NCBI GenBank assembly: GCA_030691295.1
Contig: JAUYEQ010000684.1
Location: 1 to 6,786, forward strand
Length of the DNA: 6,786 nt
Direction of reading: 5' to 3'
Origin: Bacteroidota bacterium
GTDB lineage: Bacteria; Bacteroidota; Bacteroidia; Bacteroidales; Prolixibacteraceae
In this document: positions 1 to 6,640 of the stretch, piece by piece
How the letters are laid out: each line of letters opens with the position of its first letter
Numbering within the stretch: position 1 is the stretch's first letter
Program-made: the position numbers and the translations under genes
Notes under the pieces: model-generated
Databases searched by the model: none
Seen by the model: the letters and a program-made list of their open reading frames with translations, nothing else
What the model was told of the DNA's origin: nothing

Positions 1-3000
1 CCCGGTTTTGCCAAATGCTTCACGGGCTTCGGTAACCATCCCGATAAAAGTCAGTTCGCGTCCTTTCAATGCATCAATGTTGCTGTTCAGATCCTGAATA
101 GTAACATCTTTGGAAGCAAGTGTTTCAATCTCAATTTTAAATTTATCGAGCGGGTGGGAGGTGAGATAAATCCCGATCAGCGCTTTTTCTTTTTCGAGTA
201 ATACCAGGTTGGGCCATTCGGGAACCAAAACAGGCTCGGGTCTTTGAACTGATTGAGTGGACATGATTTCACCAAAAAGTGAAGGTTGCATGTTGTTGCT
301 TTCGTACTGCATTTTATTGCCGTACCTGATCAGCTTTTCAATAAACGTAACATCACTTTCATCAGGAGCAAAAAACTGACTGCGGGTATGCTTGCCAAAT
401 CCATCGAAGGCACCCGCCATGGCTAAAGCTTCAATGTTCTTTTTGTTTGCCGACTGAAGGTTCACCCTTTCAACAAAATCATAAATGTCTTTGAACTCGC
501 CATCCTTGCGCGCTTTGATGATGTCCAGAACAGCTCCCTCTCCAACTCCTTTTATGGCAGCCATCCCAAAACGGATGTTTCCGGCTTTGTTCACCGTGAA
601 TTTGGCGTAACTTTCGCTCACATCCGGTCCCAGCACATTCATTTTCATGCGCTTGCATTCTTCCATCAGCTTCGAAATTTCAGTAATGTTGCTGAGGTTC
701 CGGCTCATGTTTGCAGCCATAAATTCCGCCGGAAAGTTTGCTTTCAGGTAACCTGTTTGATAGGCCACCCATGCATAACATACCGAATGCGATTTATTGA
801 ACGCATAACTGGCAAATGCTTCCCAGTCTTTCCAGATTTTTTCGATCAGCTTAACTGCATCTTTGTTGCCTTCTATGCAGCCTTCCATAAATTTCGGATT
901 GGCCAGACAGCCTTCCTTGAATTTTACTTTCAGCTTGTCCATCATGTAAATCAGCTTCTTACCCATCGCTTTACGCAGCGAATCGGAGTCGCCACGGGTA
1001 AATCCGGCCAGCGCCCTCGATTGTAACATCACCTGTTCCTGATAAACCGTAATTCCATAGGTATCTTTAAGGTAAGGTTCCATCAGCGGGTGGTCGTATT
1101 CAATTTTTTCCTGACCATGTTTACGCTTGATAAACGAAGGAATATACTCCATCGGGCCCGGACGGTAAAGCGCGTTCATAGCCACCAAATCTTCGAAACG
1201 GTTTGGTTTCAGGTTACGCAAATGCTTTTTCATTCCGGGCGACTCGAACTGGAAAATCCCGGTGGTATCGCCATTTGCAAAAAGTTCCAAAGTAATGGGA
1301 TCTTTCTCCGGAAGGGCATCCATATCGATGGTAATTTTCCGTGAGAGCTTAACATTCTCGATCGTTTCCTTAATAATGGAAAGGGTTTTCAAACCCAAAA
1401 AGTCCATCTTCAGCAAACCGATGTCTTCCACAAATTTACCATCGTATTGGGTGGTAAGCAGGTTTTCGTCGTCCTTTGAGAACATCACCGGAATATGTTC
1501 GATGAGCGGATCGCGGCTGATAAGGATTCCGCAGGCATGAACACCTGTCTGACGCACCGAACCTTCAAGTGTCTGGGCAAATTTCAGCGTTGTCTTTACC
1601 AGTTCGTTGTTAGAAAACAGTTCCTTTTTCAGCTCCGGACTTTCCTTAAACGCTATGGGAAAATTCATTTTCGGAGCATCGGGAACCAGTTTCGTTAAAC
1701 GGTCGGCTTCCGAAAGAGGCAGTTTCAGTACGCGTGCAACATCTTTGATGGCCGATTTTGTGGCCATTGTTCCGAAAGTACAAATGTGCGCAACCTTGTC
1801 GTTGCCGTATTTTTTTGTCACATATTCGAGTACTTTTTGGCGGCCGTCGTCATCAAAGTCGATATCCACATCGGGCATCGAAATACGGTCGGGATTCAGG
1901 AAACGTTCGAACAGCAAATCGTACTTCATCGGATCGATGTTGGTAATTCCAACACAATACGAAACTACCGATCCGGCAGCTGAACCACGGCCCGGACCAA
2001 CCAAAACGTCCATCCGGCGGGCTTCGTTGATGAAATCCTGTGTGATGAGAAAGTAACCAGGGAAACCCATTTTTTTAATGGTCGCCAATTCAAATTCGAT
2101 ACGCTCCCTCACTTCTTCCGAAAATGGTTCTCCGTAACGCGGTTTTGCACCTTCCCAGGTTAGATGTGCAAGGTAATCGGCTTCAAGCTTCACCCTTATA
2201 ACTTTATCGTATCCGCCAATTGATTTGTACCACTCTTCGGTAAATTCTTCCAGCAATATTTCTTCGGTGAAACGGGCCCGGTAATCTTCCTCTTTCCCGA
2301 ATTCTTCGGGAATAGGAAAAATAGGCATGATGGGCGAAGAATTCAGCTCATAAGCTTCAATCTTATCGTTTATTTCCTGCGTGTTTGTCAGTGCTTCAGG
2401 CACATCGGCAAACAAATTATTCATCTCAGCGGTGGTTTTAAACCACTCCTGCTTGGTGTATCGCATTCGGGTCGGATCGTCCAAATCCTTGCCGGTATTC
2501 AGGCAAATCAGCAAATCGTGCGCATCGGCATCTTCCTCATTGATAAAATGAATGTCGTTGGTACAGATCAGTTTAACCTGATGCTTTTTTGCCAGTTCCA
2601 GCATTTCCTTGTTTACCAGCACCTGATTTTCATACACGTTCTGGCGCATTTCCTGCATTTGGGAAGGATGTCGTTGCAACTCAAGATAAAAATCATCGCC
2701 GAAAATAGATTTGAACCACTGAATGGTCTCATCCGCATCTTCCACATGCCCTGCCATAATGTGTTGCGGAACTTCTCCACCCAAACAGGCAGAGGAAACA
2801 ATCAGACCTTCGTGGTATTTCTCGAGCAACTCTTTGTCGATACGCGGTTTGTAATAAAAACCTTCGGTGTAAGCTGTCGAAACCAGTTTGAGGAGATTTC
2901 TGTATCCCACCAGGTTTTTGGCCAGCAAAATAAGATGGTACCCAGATCTGTCAACTTTCGCGTCTTTTTTATCATGCCGGGAATTCTCAGCCACATATGT

Positions 3001-3201
3001 TTCGCAACCCAAAATAGGTTTGATCCCTTCCTTTTTACACACATCGTAGAACTCTTTGGCGCCAAACATGTTGCCATGGTCGGTCAAAGCCAGCGCGGTC
3101 ATTCCATCGCGTTTTGCTTTGGCAATCAGGCCGCGGACACTGGCAGCACCATCCAGAATTGAGTATTGCGAGTGAACATGTAAATGTGTAAAAGGAATCA
3201 T
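1..3201 (-). CDS. dnaE: DNA polymerase III alpha subunit (replicative polymerase), C-terminus cut by window edge
   Basis: Catalytic subunit of the replicative polymerase; extends DNA 5' to 3' at the fork with the beta clamp and loader. The window holds 1067 codons with no stop or frameshift. An N-terminal PHP domain starts with HLHVHS (residues 6-11) and has TDHGN at 40-44. The C-family polymerase core follows: GPGRGSAAGS (402-411), PDVDIDF with catalytic D444 and D446, KMDFLGL with the third aspartate D600, YRPGP (679-683) and FNKSH (801-805). A helix-hairpin-helix stretch (IKGVGEG, about 883-889) comes next, and an OB-fold begins near 1050. Family members are usually about 1200 residues or slightly more, so roughly the last 150-200 residues (rest of OB-fold, tau-binding tail) lie outside. 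Start chosen at 3201: it is the first ATG after an in-frame TAA four codons upstream. There is no Shine-Dalgarno sequence, as is usual in Bacteroidota. DnaE rather than PolC is clear because no DnaQ-type exonuclease is inserted. Confidence 0.97.
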   Translation of the reverse strand, partial: MIPFTHLHVHSQYSILDGAASVRGLIAKAKRDGMTALALTDHGNMFGAKEFYDVCKKEGIKPILGCETYVAENSRHDKKDAKVDRSGYHLILLAKNLVGYRNLLKLVSTAYTEGFYYKPRIDKELLEKYHEGLIVSSACLGGEVPQHIMAGHVEDADETIQWFKSIFGDDFYLELQRHPSQMQEMRQNVYENQVLVNKEMLELAKKHQVKLICTNDIHFINEEDADAHDLLICLNTGKDLDDPTRMRYTKQEWFKTTAEMNNLFADVPEALTNTQEINDKIEAYELNSSPIMPIFPIPEEFGKEEDYRARFTEEILLEEFTEEWYKSIGGYDKVIRVKLEADYLAHLTWEGAKPRYGEPFSEEVRERIEFELATIKKMGFPGYFLITQDFINEARRMDVLVGPGRGSAAGSVVSYCVGITNIDPMKYDLLFERFLNPDRISMPDVDIDFDDDGRQKVLEYVTKKYGNDKVAHICTFGTMATKSAIKDVARVLKLPLSEADRLTKLVPDAPKMNFPIAFKESPELKKELFSNNELVKTTLKFAQTLEGSVRQTGVHACGILISRDPLIEHIPVMFSKDDENLLTTQYDGKFVEDIGLLKMDFLGLKTLSIIKETIENVKLSRKITIDMDALPEKDPITLELFANGDTTGIFQFESPGMKKHLRNLKPNRFEDLVAMNALYRPGPMEYIPSFIKRKHGQEKIEYDHPLMEPYLKDTYGITVYQEQVMLQSRALAGFTRGDSDSLRKAMGKKLIYMMDKLKVKFKEGCLANPKFMEGCIEGNKDAVKLIEKIWKDWEAFASYAFNKSHSVCYAWVAYQTGYLKANFPAEFMAANMSRNLSNITEISKLMEECKRMKMNVLGPDVSESYAKFTVNKAGNIRFGMAAIKGVGEGAVLDIIKARKDGEFKDIYDFVERVNLQSANKKNIEALAMAGAFDGFGKHTRSQFFAPDESDVTFIEKLIRYGNKMQYESNNMQPSLFGEIMSTQSVQRPEPVLVPEWPNLVLLEKEKALIGIYLTSHPLDKFKIEIETLASKDVTIQDLNSNIDALKGRELTFIGMVTEAREAFGKTG

Positions 3202-3228
3202 ATCAATGGATTATATCAAATGTTTATA

Positions 3229-3254
3229 GCTCCTGAAAGCAAAATCTCAGGAGC
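3229..3254 (-). promoter_or_regulatory. Hairpin in the dnaE 5' leader
   Basis: On the dnaE strand, GCTCCTGA and TCAGGAGC form a perfect 8-bp stem around a 10-nt loop. The structure ends 28 nt before the dnaE ATG. It is not followed by a T-run on the minus strand, so it does not look like an intrinsic terminator. The right arm contains AGGAG, but that lies too far from the ATG to serve as its ribosome binding site. It could be an mRNA-stabilising or regulatory leader structure, or a protein-binding palindrome. The inverted repeat is seen directly; the function is unknown. Confidence 0.4.
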
Positions 3255-3454
3255 GTAAAGTTACCATTTCCAATGCCTGAAAATAGGATTGTTGATAAAA
3301 ATTGGGAAAGAAATGAGGTTAACAGAATAACCGATAGTAAAACAAATTGATGGCAATTAAAATCTCACCGGGATTATTTCACCCAAAAATGGGATAGACC
3401 CTATCTAACATATTCCCCAAAAAGGCAAAAAGTAACCCTCGTTTTTATTTTTTT

Positions 3455-3469
3455 TTGTATGTTATACAA
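3455..3469. repeat. Short AT-rich palindrome (6-3-6)
   Basis: TTGTAT and ATACAA flank a 3-bp spacer and form a perfect inverted repeat directly after a T-rich run. The size and symmetry would fit a small operator, but in sequence this AT-rich a match of this length can easily arise by chance. No gene start lies close by. Confidence 0.2.
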
Positions 3470-3678
3470 TATGTTTTTATAATACTCTAACCAATAGCAA
3501 AATAACAATAAAAGGAATAAGTGGGTTTTGCTGTTCATAATTTATTTCATACATTAGCTCAGTAAACCATTTGATTTTGTTGCCATTATAAAGAAAATCG
3601 GGAGAAACTCTTGTTCACGGAAAGATTTGGCAACTGATAGTATTACAGAATGTTAAAATCAGCTACCAATCAATTAGG

Positions 3679-3691
3679 GTAACTACTCAGG
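3679..3691 (+). repeat. Left terminal inverted repeat of the IS66 element
   Basis: GTAACTACTCAGG here is the exact reverse complement of 5457-5469. The match extends one base outwards (G at 3678 pairs with C at 5470) and largely stops inside after the GG. It lies downstream of the transposase stop codon. Confidence 0.85.
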
Positions 3692-3801
3692 ACACAGTTT
3701 TTAGTTTGGAGCATAGCGATTAAAACAAGTATTATTACCCCAAATCCAATCAGAGCATCTACAGATAATTAATTAGCACTGGGATTTTGATTGAAGTTTC
3801 G

Positions 3802-5208
3802 CTACCTGCTATTTATTCTGAATTCTTTTTTGCAGGCAGCAACAGCAATGGCGAAGCGAATTGACTCAAATGGGTTCCCACCTTTTTTGATTATTGTATC
3901 GACCACAGAGCGCAGGATGGCAAAAATCTCAGCACCCCGCTCAGAACGAAAGCTCCCTGAAACTTTTTGTTTTACTTTCACATTTCGGATGGCGCGCTCA
4001 GAACCATTGTTGTCATACGGGACATCAGGAGAAAACAGAAAATTGAACACCTGTTCCTTTCGTTTGAGTAACCTTTTCTGGAAAGGGAATATTTTAGGAA
4101 CCTTATCGGGCAAGGATTGGTTTATAAGTATTTTAAACTCTCTCAGGATCGCGGATCTTTCTTCCAGGGGTTCGCCATACTGTTCTGGGGCCATTGATTG
4201 TTTCAATTTTATTGCTCTTTTCAGTAAGTCCTTCATGTCAATGACCCATTGGTGGTGGTAAATTTGTTCGAAGTAATTTAGTTCCCGGAGCAGGTGTGCA
4301 AGGCACAATTGATGTTGCCCGGCAACTGTTTTGAGTTGGGCACTCAAAGAATCACTTACATAAGTGGCATTGGGAAATCCTGCAGGAAATGTTTTCTCAA
4401 TTGTTGCATATCCTCTGGTTCTGGAGATGACGATGTAGGTGGCCAATAATGATTGCCAGGTCCAGTCCCATAAATTTGCTTTTTTTACCTTAACCCCTGA
4501 TTCGTCACCCCCTACAGTTGTTGCTTTTGAAATCTCTTCCTTTATCCCGTCATAGATGGGCAGCACAATGGTGGCCGCTTTATCAAGCAGATTAAATATG
4601 GTGCCCTGGCTCATTGAAATATTTGTAATGTTCTTTATCAGTTCTGACAAACGTGCATATGGCACGTATTGGCGGGAACTGAGGTAGGCCGTCAGGGCAA
4701 TCAAATTGTTCCCATACTGTACCGGGGCTGTAACATTTGCCGGGAAAAGCCCGGTGCCCACATAACCACACGTACATCTGGATTGGCAAATCTGATGCTC
4801 AACCACACTTGCATTGATAAAAGGAATGTCTATAACCTGTCGTTTGCCAATTATACGAACCGGTTCATCTGTATGATGTTTCCCGCATTGAGGGCATACC
4901 TCCTCAGGCAGATGTTTTATTATTTTGTCGGGATCAGGTGACATGGGCAGCGTTTCTCCTTTATGCCCGGGTTGACCACCTGTTTTTTTATCACTTTTTT
5001 CACGAAGGCTCTGGTTTTTGAACCGGAATAAATCACCCGATGGCGGAAGCGAGCTGTTGCCACTGTTTTTCTTTGTTTTGATCGTTTTAACCTCCTCCCG
5101 AAGCGCCATTACCTCTGTGGTCAATTTGTCAACCTTGATTAAAAGATCATAGACAAGACCAACCAGCTTTTCTTTGTTCAGTTTCCGAAGTTCCTCTTTC
5201 GAGACCAT
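3802..5208 (-). CDS. IS66 family transposase (DDE type)
   Basis: Transposase expected to cut and join the ends of the surrounding element; 468 residues. In order: a charged N-terminal helix likely to form a coiled coil (about 1-45); the IS66 signature NSSLPPSGD (51-59) and GGQPGHKG (77-84); a zinc-finger-like region with CPQC (105-108) and C145/C147; then the catalytic domain. The probable DDE triad is D235 in GGDESG, D286 in SDSLSA and E404 in NNGSERAIR, with CLAHLLREL (302-310) between the second D and the E. All key residues are present and the frame is unbroken, so it may be active. Start chosen at 5208 (MVSKEEL), where the hydrophilic helix begins; an in-frame ATG at 5304 would add 32 residues of unlikely composition. 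It is the only gene between the inverted repeats. Confidence 0.95.
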   Translation of the reverse strand: MVSKEELRKLNKEKLVGLVYDLLIKVDKLTTEVMALREEVKTIKTKKNSGNSSLPPSGDLFRFKNQSLREKSDKKTGGQPGHKGETLPMSPDPDKIIKHLPEEVCPQCGKHHTDEPVRIIGKRQVIDIPFINASVVEHQICQSRCTCGYVGTGLFPANVTAPVQYGNNLIALTAYLSSRQYVPYARLSELIKNITNISMSQGTIFNLLDKAATIVLPIYDGIKEEISKATTVGGDESGVKVKKANLWDWTWQSLLATYIVISRTRGYATIEKTFPAGFPNATYVSDSLSAQLKTVAGQHQLCLAHLLRELNYFEQIYHHQWVIDMKDLLKRAIKLKQSMAPEQYGEPLEERSAILREFKILINQSLPDKVPKIFPFQKRLLKRKEQVFNFLFSPDVPYDNNGSERAIRNVKVKQKVSGSFRSERGAEIFAILRSVVDTIIKKGGNPFESIRFAIAVAACKKEFRINSR

Positions 5209-5456
5209 AACAATTTCGTTTTCAACAAAGATCGCTGATGATTTGGCAACCCATCTTATTTTGAGATATTGTTTATCAACAGTCAAGCTGCATGTTATCA
5301 ACAATTTAAACCACTATTTTCAAGTTTCAGGATCGAACCTCAATGAGAATCGCACAGATGGAAACAAACCTATATTTATCGACTCATCGCAAGGAAATCA
5401 AGTTGAATTAAAAATCAGCAATTCGTACCTTGAGCCGATTTGTAGTCAAGAAAAGA

Positions 5457-5469
5457 CCTGAGTAGTTAC
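5457..5469 (-). repeat. Right terminal inverted repeat of the IS66 element
   Basis: CCTGAGTAGTTAC is the exact reverse complement of the left end at 3679-3691. It lies upstream of the transposase gene, with about 250 bp of non-coding leader between it and the chosen start codon. An eight-T run begins two bases outside it, at 5471. Confidence 0.85.
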
Positions 5470-5524
5470 CTTTTTTTTACAAAAACGGGGAACAGATATA
5501 TATCAACAATTAATTGATTTATAG

Positions 5525-5547
5525 CGAGTATTAATTAGTCGTACTCG
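5525..5547. repeat. Inverted repeat between the IS and the lipoprotein gene
   Basis: CGAGTA and TACTCG form a perfect 6-bp inverted repeat with an 11-nt AT-rich loop. It lies about 110 bases after the lipoprotein stop codon and could be a 3'-end hairpin for that transcript. No T-run follows on that strand, so the terminator reading is weak. The rest of the 5470-5655 gap shows no gene. Confidence 0.25.
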
Positions 5548-5655
5548 GGCAAAACGATGAAAATTGTAGCAGGTTGATTCTTAATTTTCAAAACCTCTTC
5601 AGCAAAAAAAAATCTTGAATAATAACCATCTCAAGGTCAGGTCGTTTGAATTGAA

Positions 5656-6177
5656 TTATTTGTTTTCTGCTTTAAAAGTTGGAGTTGTCCAAACAAAATC
5701 ACCTGTTCCGTTTGGAATACGGGCATACGATTGCTCAATGGTTGTCGCCGGGTATTTTACCTGATCAATAACTACCAGATCAGGTGAGAGCAATACCACA
5801 TTTTCGCCCAATGCTGATAGTTTATAATTGGCGTGAAGTCCGGCCTGAAGGGTATCTGCGTCAGCCCAAACAATCAGGTAACCGTTTTTATCAAGGATGG
5901 TTCCTGCTGGAAATTTCCATTTTGTCAGGTTTTTTTTACTGTCAGCCAGATAAAATCCTGAAATGTCCAAATCCTCACTTGAAAGATTATACAATTCAAT
6001 CCAGTCATCGAACTGGCCATTCTGATCGGAGCCATATTTTGTGTTTTTAGGCAGCAACTCGTTGATAACGATACTTTTGTTTATATCAATTCCTGGGTCA
6101 ACTACCTCTGTATCTTTTTTGCAATTTGTCATCCCAACGAACATCAAAACAACAAGTATCCATCCAATTCGCTTCAT
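5656..6177 (-). CDS. Small lipoprotein with a lamin-tail domain
   Basis: A 173-residue predicted exported lipoprotein. Residues 1-18 form a signal peptide (MKR, then a hydrophobic stretch to about 16) ending at C19 in GMTNC, a somewhat weak lipobox. The residues after the cysteine, KKDTE, loosely resemble the lysine/acid-rich lipoprotein export signal of some Bacteroidota, so display on the cell surface is possible (inference). Residues about 35-170 match a lamin-tail domain, an Ig-like beta-sandwich: IVINELLP near the start, DDWIELYNLSSEDLDISGFYLAD (58-79) in the core, and an SYARIPNGTG...TPTF ending (140-167) typical of bacterial copies. These domains are often attached to CotH-like or nuclease modules; here it stands alone, with no catalytic domain. 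The function is unknown; binding or adhesion is the general guess. Translation starts at the ATG about 45 nt after the predicted transcription start. It is divergent from parDE. Confidence 0.85.
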   Translation of the reverse strand: MKRIGWILVVLMFVGMTNCKKDTEVVDPGIDINKSIVINELLPKNTKYGSDQNGQFDDWIELYNLSSEDLDISGFYLADSKKNLTKWKFPAGTILDKNGYLIVWADADTLQAGLHANYKLSALGENVVLLSPDLVVIDQVKYPATTIEQSYARIPNGTGDFVWTTPTFKAENK

Positions 6178-6229
6178 TTCAGTTATTGCTATGTTAGTAA
6201 TCAGTCTTAAATAGTGTTTTATAAGGAGT

Positions 6230-6260
6230 CAAATATAGTCGATTGGTTTCTAAAACCAGA
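6230..6260 (-). promoter_or_regulatory. Bacteroidota-type promoter of the lipoprotein gene
   Basis: On the minus strand, TATATTTG (6237 down to 6230) is a perfect match to the TAnnTTTG -7 box of Bacteroidota primary-sigma promoters. TCTG (6260 down to 6257), 19 nt upstream, matches three of four bases of the TTTG -33 box. The predicted start of transcription is near 6225, giving a leader of roughly 45-50 nt before the ATG at 6177. Confidence 0.6.
6244..6258. promoter_or_regulatory. Palindrome in the lipoprotein promoter spacer, possible operator
   Basis: TGGTTT and AAACCA flank CTA and form a perfect 6-3-6 inverted repeat. It occupies the space between the -33 and -7 boxes of the predicted lipoprotein promoter, where a bound protein would block RNA polymerase. 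The sequence is unlike the parDE palindrome, so ParD is not the obvious ligand. The symmetry is seen directly; the operator role is inferred. Confidence 0.35.
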
Positions 6261-6340
6261 ATAATTTCAGTTAAGAAGTTTAGAATGAAATATCAATTTG
6301 TGGGAGATGTGGAATTTGCTCCAAAAACTTCGGGTCCTTT

Positions 6341-6369
6341 TATGTCCATATTTGCTAAATATGGACATA
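6341..6369. promoter_or_regulatory. 29-bp perfect palindrome, predicted ParD/ParDE operator
   Basis: The arms TATGTCCATATTT and AAATATGGACATA are exact reverse complements over 13 bp around a 3-bp centre (GCT). The palindrome covers the -33 box and most of the spacer of the parDE promoter, and ends 34 bp before the ParD start codon. Ribbon-helix-helix antitoxins typically bind such sites as dimers and repress their own operon, with the toxin as co-repressor. Binding by ParD here is an inference from position and family. Confidence 0.8.
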
Positions 6370-6382
6370 TTTGATATTTTTG
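6351..6382 (+). promoter_or_regulatory. Bacteroidota-type promoter of parDE
   Basis: TTTG (6351-6354) and TATTTTTG (6375-6382) match both boxes of the Bacteroidota TTTG / TAnnTTTG promoter exactly, with a 20-bp spacer in the normal 19-21 range. Transcription should start near 6387-6389, leaving a leader of only about 15 nt before the ParD ATG at 6404. The -33 box lies inside the 29-bp palindrome, so occupancy of that palindrome should switch the promoter off. Confidence 0.75.
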
Positions 6383-6403
6383 CAGACTAAAGAATATAAA
6401 ACC

Positions 6404-6640
6404 ATGAACGTAAGTTTTACAGAAAAACAAGAAAAGTACATTGCGACGCAAATATCAAGTGGAGATTACCAGAACGCCAGTGAATTAGTCCGTGATGCTC
6501 TGCGTTTGCATGAATTGTACCGCAGTAAAGTGTTAGAGGAGTTACGTGCTGAAATTGCTAAGGGATGGAATGGGCCTTCAAGTAAGCGTAACGTGGAAGA
6601 CATTGTCAAAGCTAAAACCAAAGGATATAAATCGGAATGA
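6404..6640 (+). CDS. parD: ParD-family antitoxin (ribbon-helix-helix)
   Basis: A 78-residue antitoxin of a type II toxin-antitoxin pair; it should neutralise the ParE-type protein encoded next to it and repress the operon. The N-terminal half is a ribbon-helix-helix DNA-binding fold: strand MNVSFT (1-6), helix KQEKYIATQISSG (8-20), then the hallmark DYQNASELVRDALRLHE (21-37). The charged C-terminal half (about 40-78) is the expected toxin-wrapping segment. Start chosen at 6404, since this ATG begins exactly at the family's first strand. An in-frame TTG at 6371 would add 11 residues but overlaps the promoter and precedes the predicted transcription start. No Shine-Dalgarno sequence is evident. 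The last codons overlap the toxin gene (ATGA), which indicates translational coupling. Confidence 0.92.
   Translation: MNVSFTEKQEKYIATQISSGDYQNASELVRDALRLHELYRSKVLEELRAEIAKGWNGPSSKRNVEDIVKAKTKGYKSE

Larger units (their letters stand above)
3202..3678. other. Gene-free AT-rich region between dnaE and the IS
   Basis: These 477 bases hold no credible gene on either strand; frames are broken by frequent stops and the longest open stretches are about 45 codons with no recognisable motif. The dnaE-proximal part is the dnaE leader with a hairpin (3229-3254). The middle contains a T-rich run near 3441-3456 followed by a small palindrome. The dnaE promoter presumably lies here, but I could not find a convincing TTTG / TAnnTTTG pair. 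Confidence 0.6.
3679..5469 (-). mobile_element. IS66-family insertion sequence, single-ORF type, apparently complete
   Basis: This 1791-bp element is bounded by perfect 13-bp inverted repeats beginning GTAAC, the GTAA start being characteristic of IS66-family ends. It encodes one protein, an intact IS66 transposase on the minus strand, with 123 bp between the gene's stop and the left end. The usual accessory genes tnpA and tnpB of classical IS66 elements are absent; this matches the IS66 subgroup (ISBst12-like) that carries only the transposase gene. IS66 elements normally make an 8-bp target duplication, but the flanking octamers CAATTAGG (left) and CTTTTTTT (right) do not match. The boundaries are therefore set from the inverted repeats only. 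The element is oriented with its gene reading towards dnaE. Confidence 0.85.

Noticed and set aside
1607..2056. Plus-strand open frames across 757-3162
   Set aside because: All lie opposite dnaE, whose catalytic motifs and unbroken frame are unambiguous; their products have low-complexity, non-family sequences.
3256..3282. Possible dnaE promoter with TAACTTTA as the -7 box on the minus strand
   Set aside because: The -7 box has one mismatch in the key TTTG, and no TTTG-like -33 box lies at the correct 19-21 bp spacing.
3480..3620. Minus-strand open stretch of about 45 codons between dnaE and the IS
   Set aside because: It is short, preceded by a stop, without a recognisable motif, and internal ATG use would leave under 30 residues; no evidence that it is a gene or a remnant.
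3579..3634. GTTGCCA / TGGCAAC inverted repeat
   Set aside because: Only 7 bp with over 40 bp between the arms; expected by chance and not linked to a gene boundary.
3791..4261. Plus-strand open frame of 156 codons opposite the transposase
   Set aside because: It is antisense to the conserved C-terminal catalytic part of the IS66 transposase and shows no recognisable domain.
5209..5304. Upstream ATG at 5304 extending the transposase by 32 residues
   Set aside because: The extension does not look like the usual IS66 N-terminus, which begins with the hydrophilic helix starting at MVSKEEL; kept only as an alternative start.
5174..5461. Plus-strand open frame of 95 codons at the right end of the IS
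   Set aside because: It covers the transposase start and the non-coding leader of the IS and ends almost at the inverted repeat; there is no family resemblance and no promoter.
6371..6403. Longer ParD reading frame starting at a TTG codon at 6371
   Set aside because: The extra codons overlap the -7 box and lie before the predicted transcription start; the ATG at 6404 coincides with the first strand of the ribbon-helix-helix fold.
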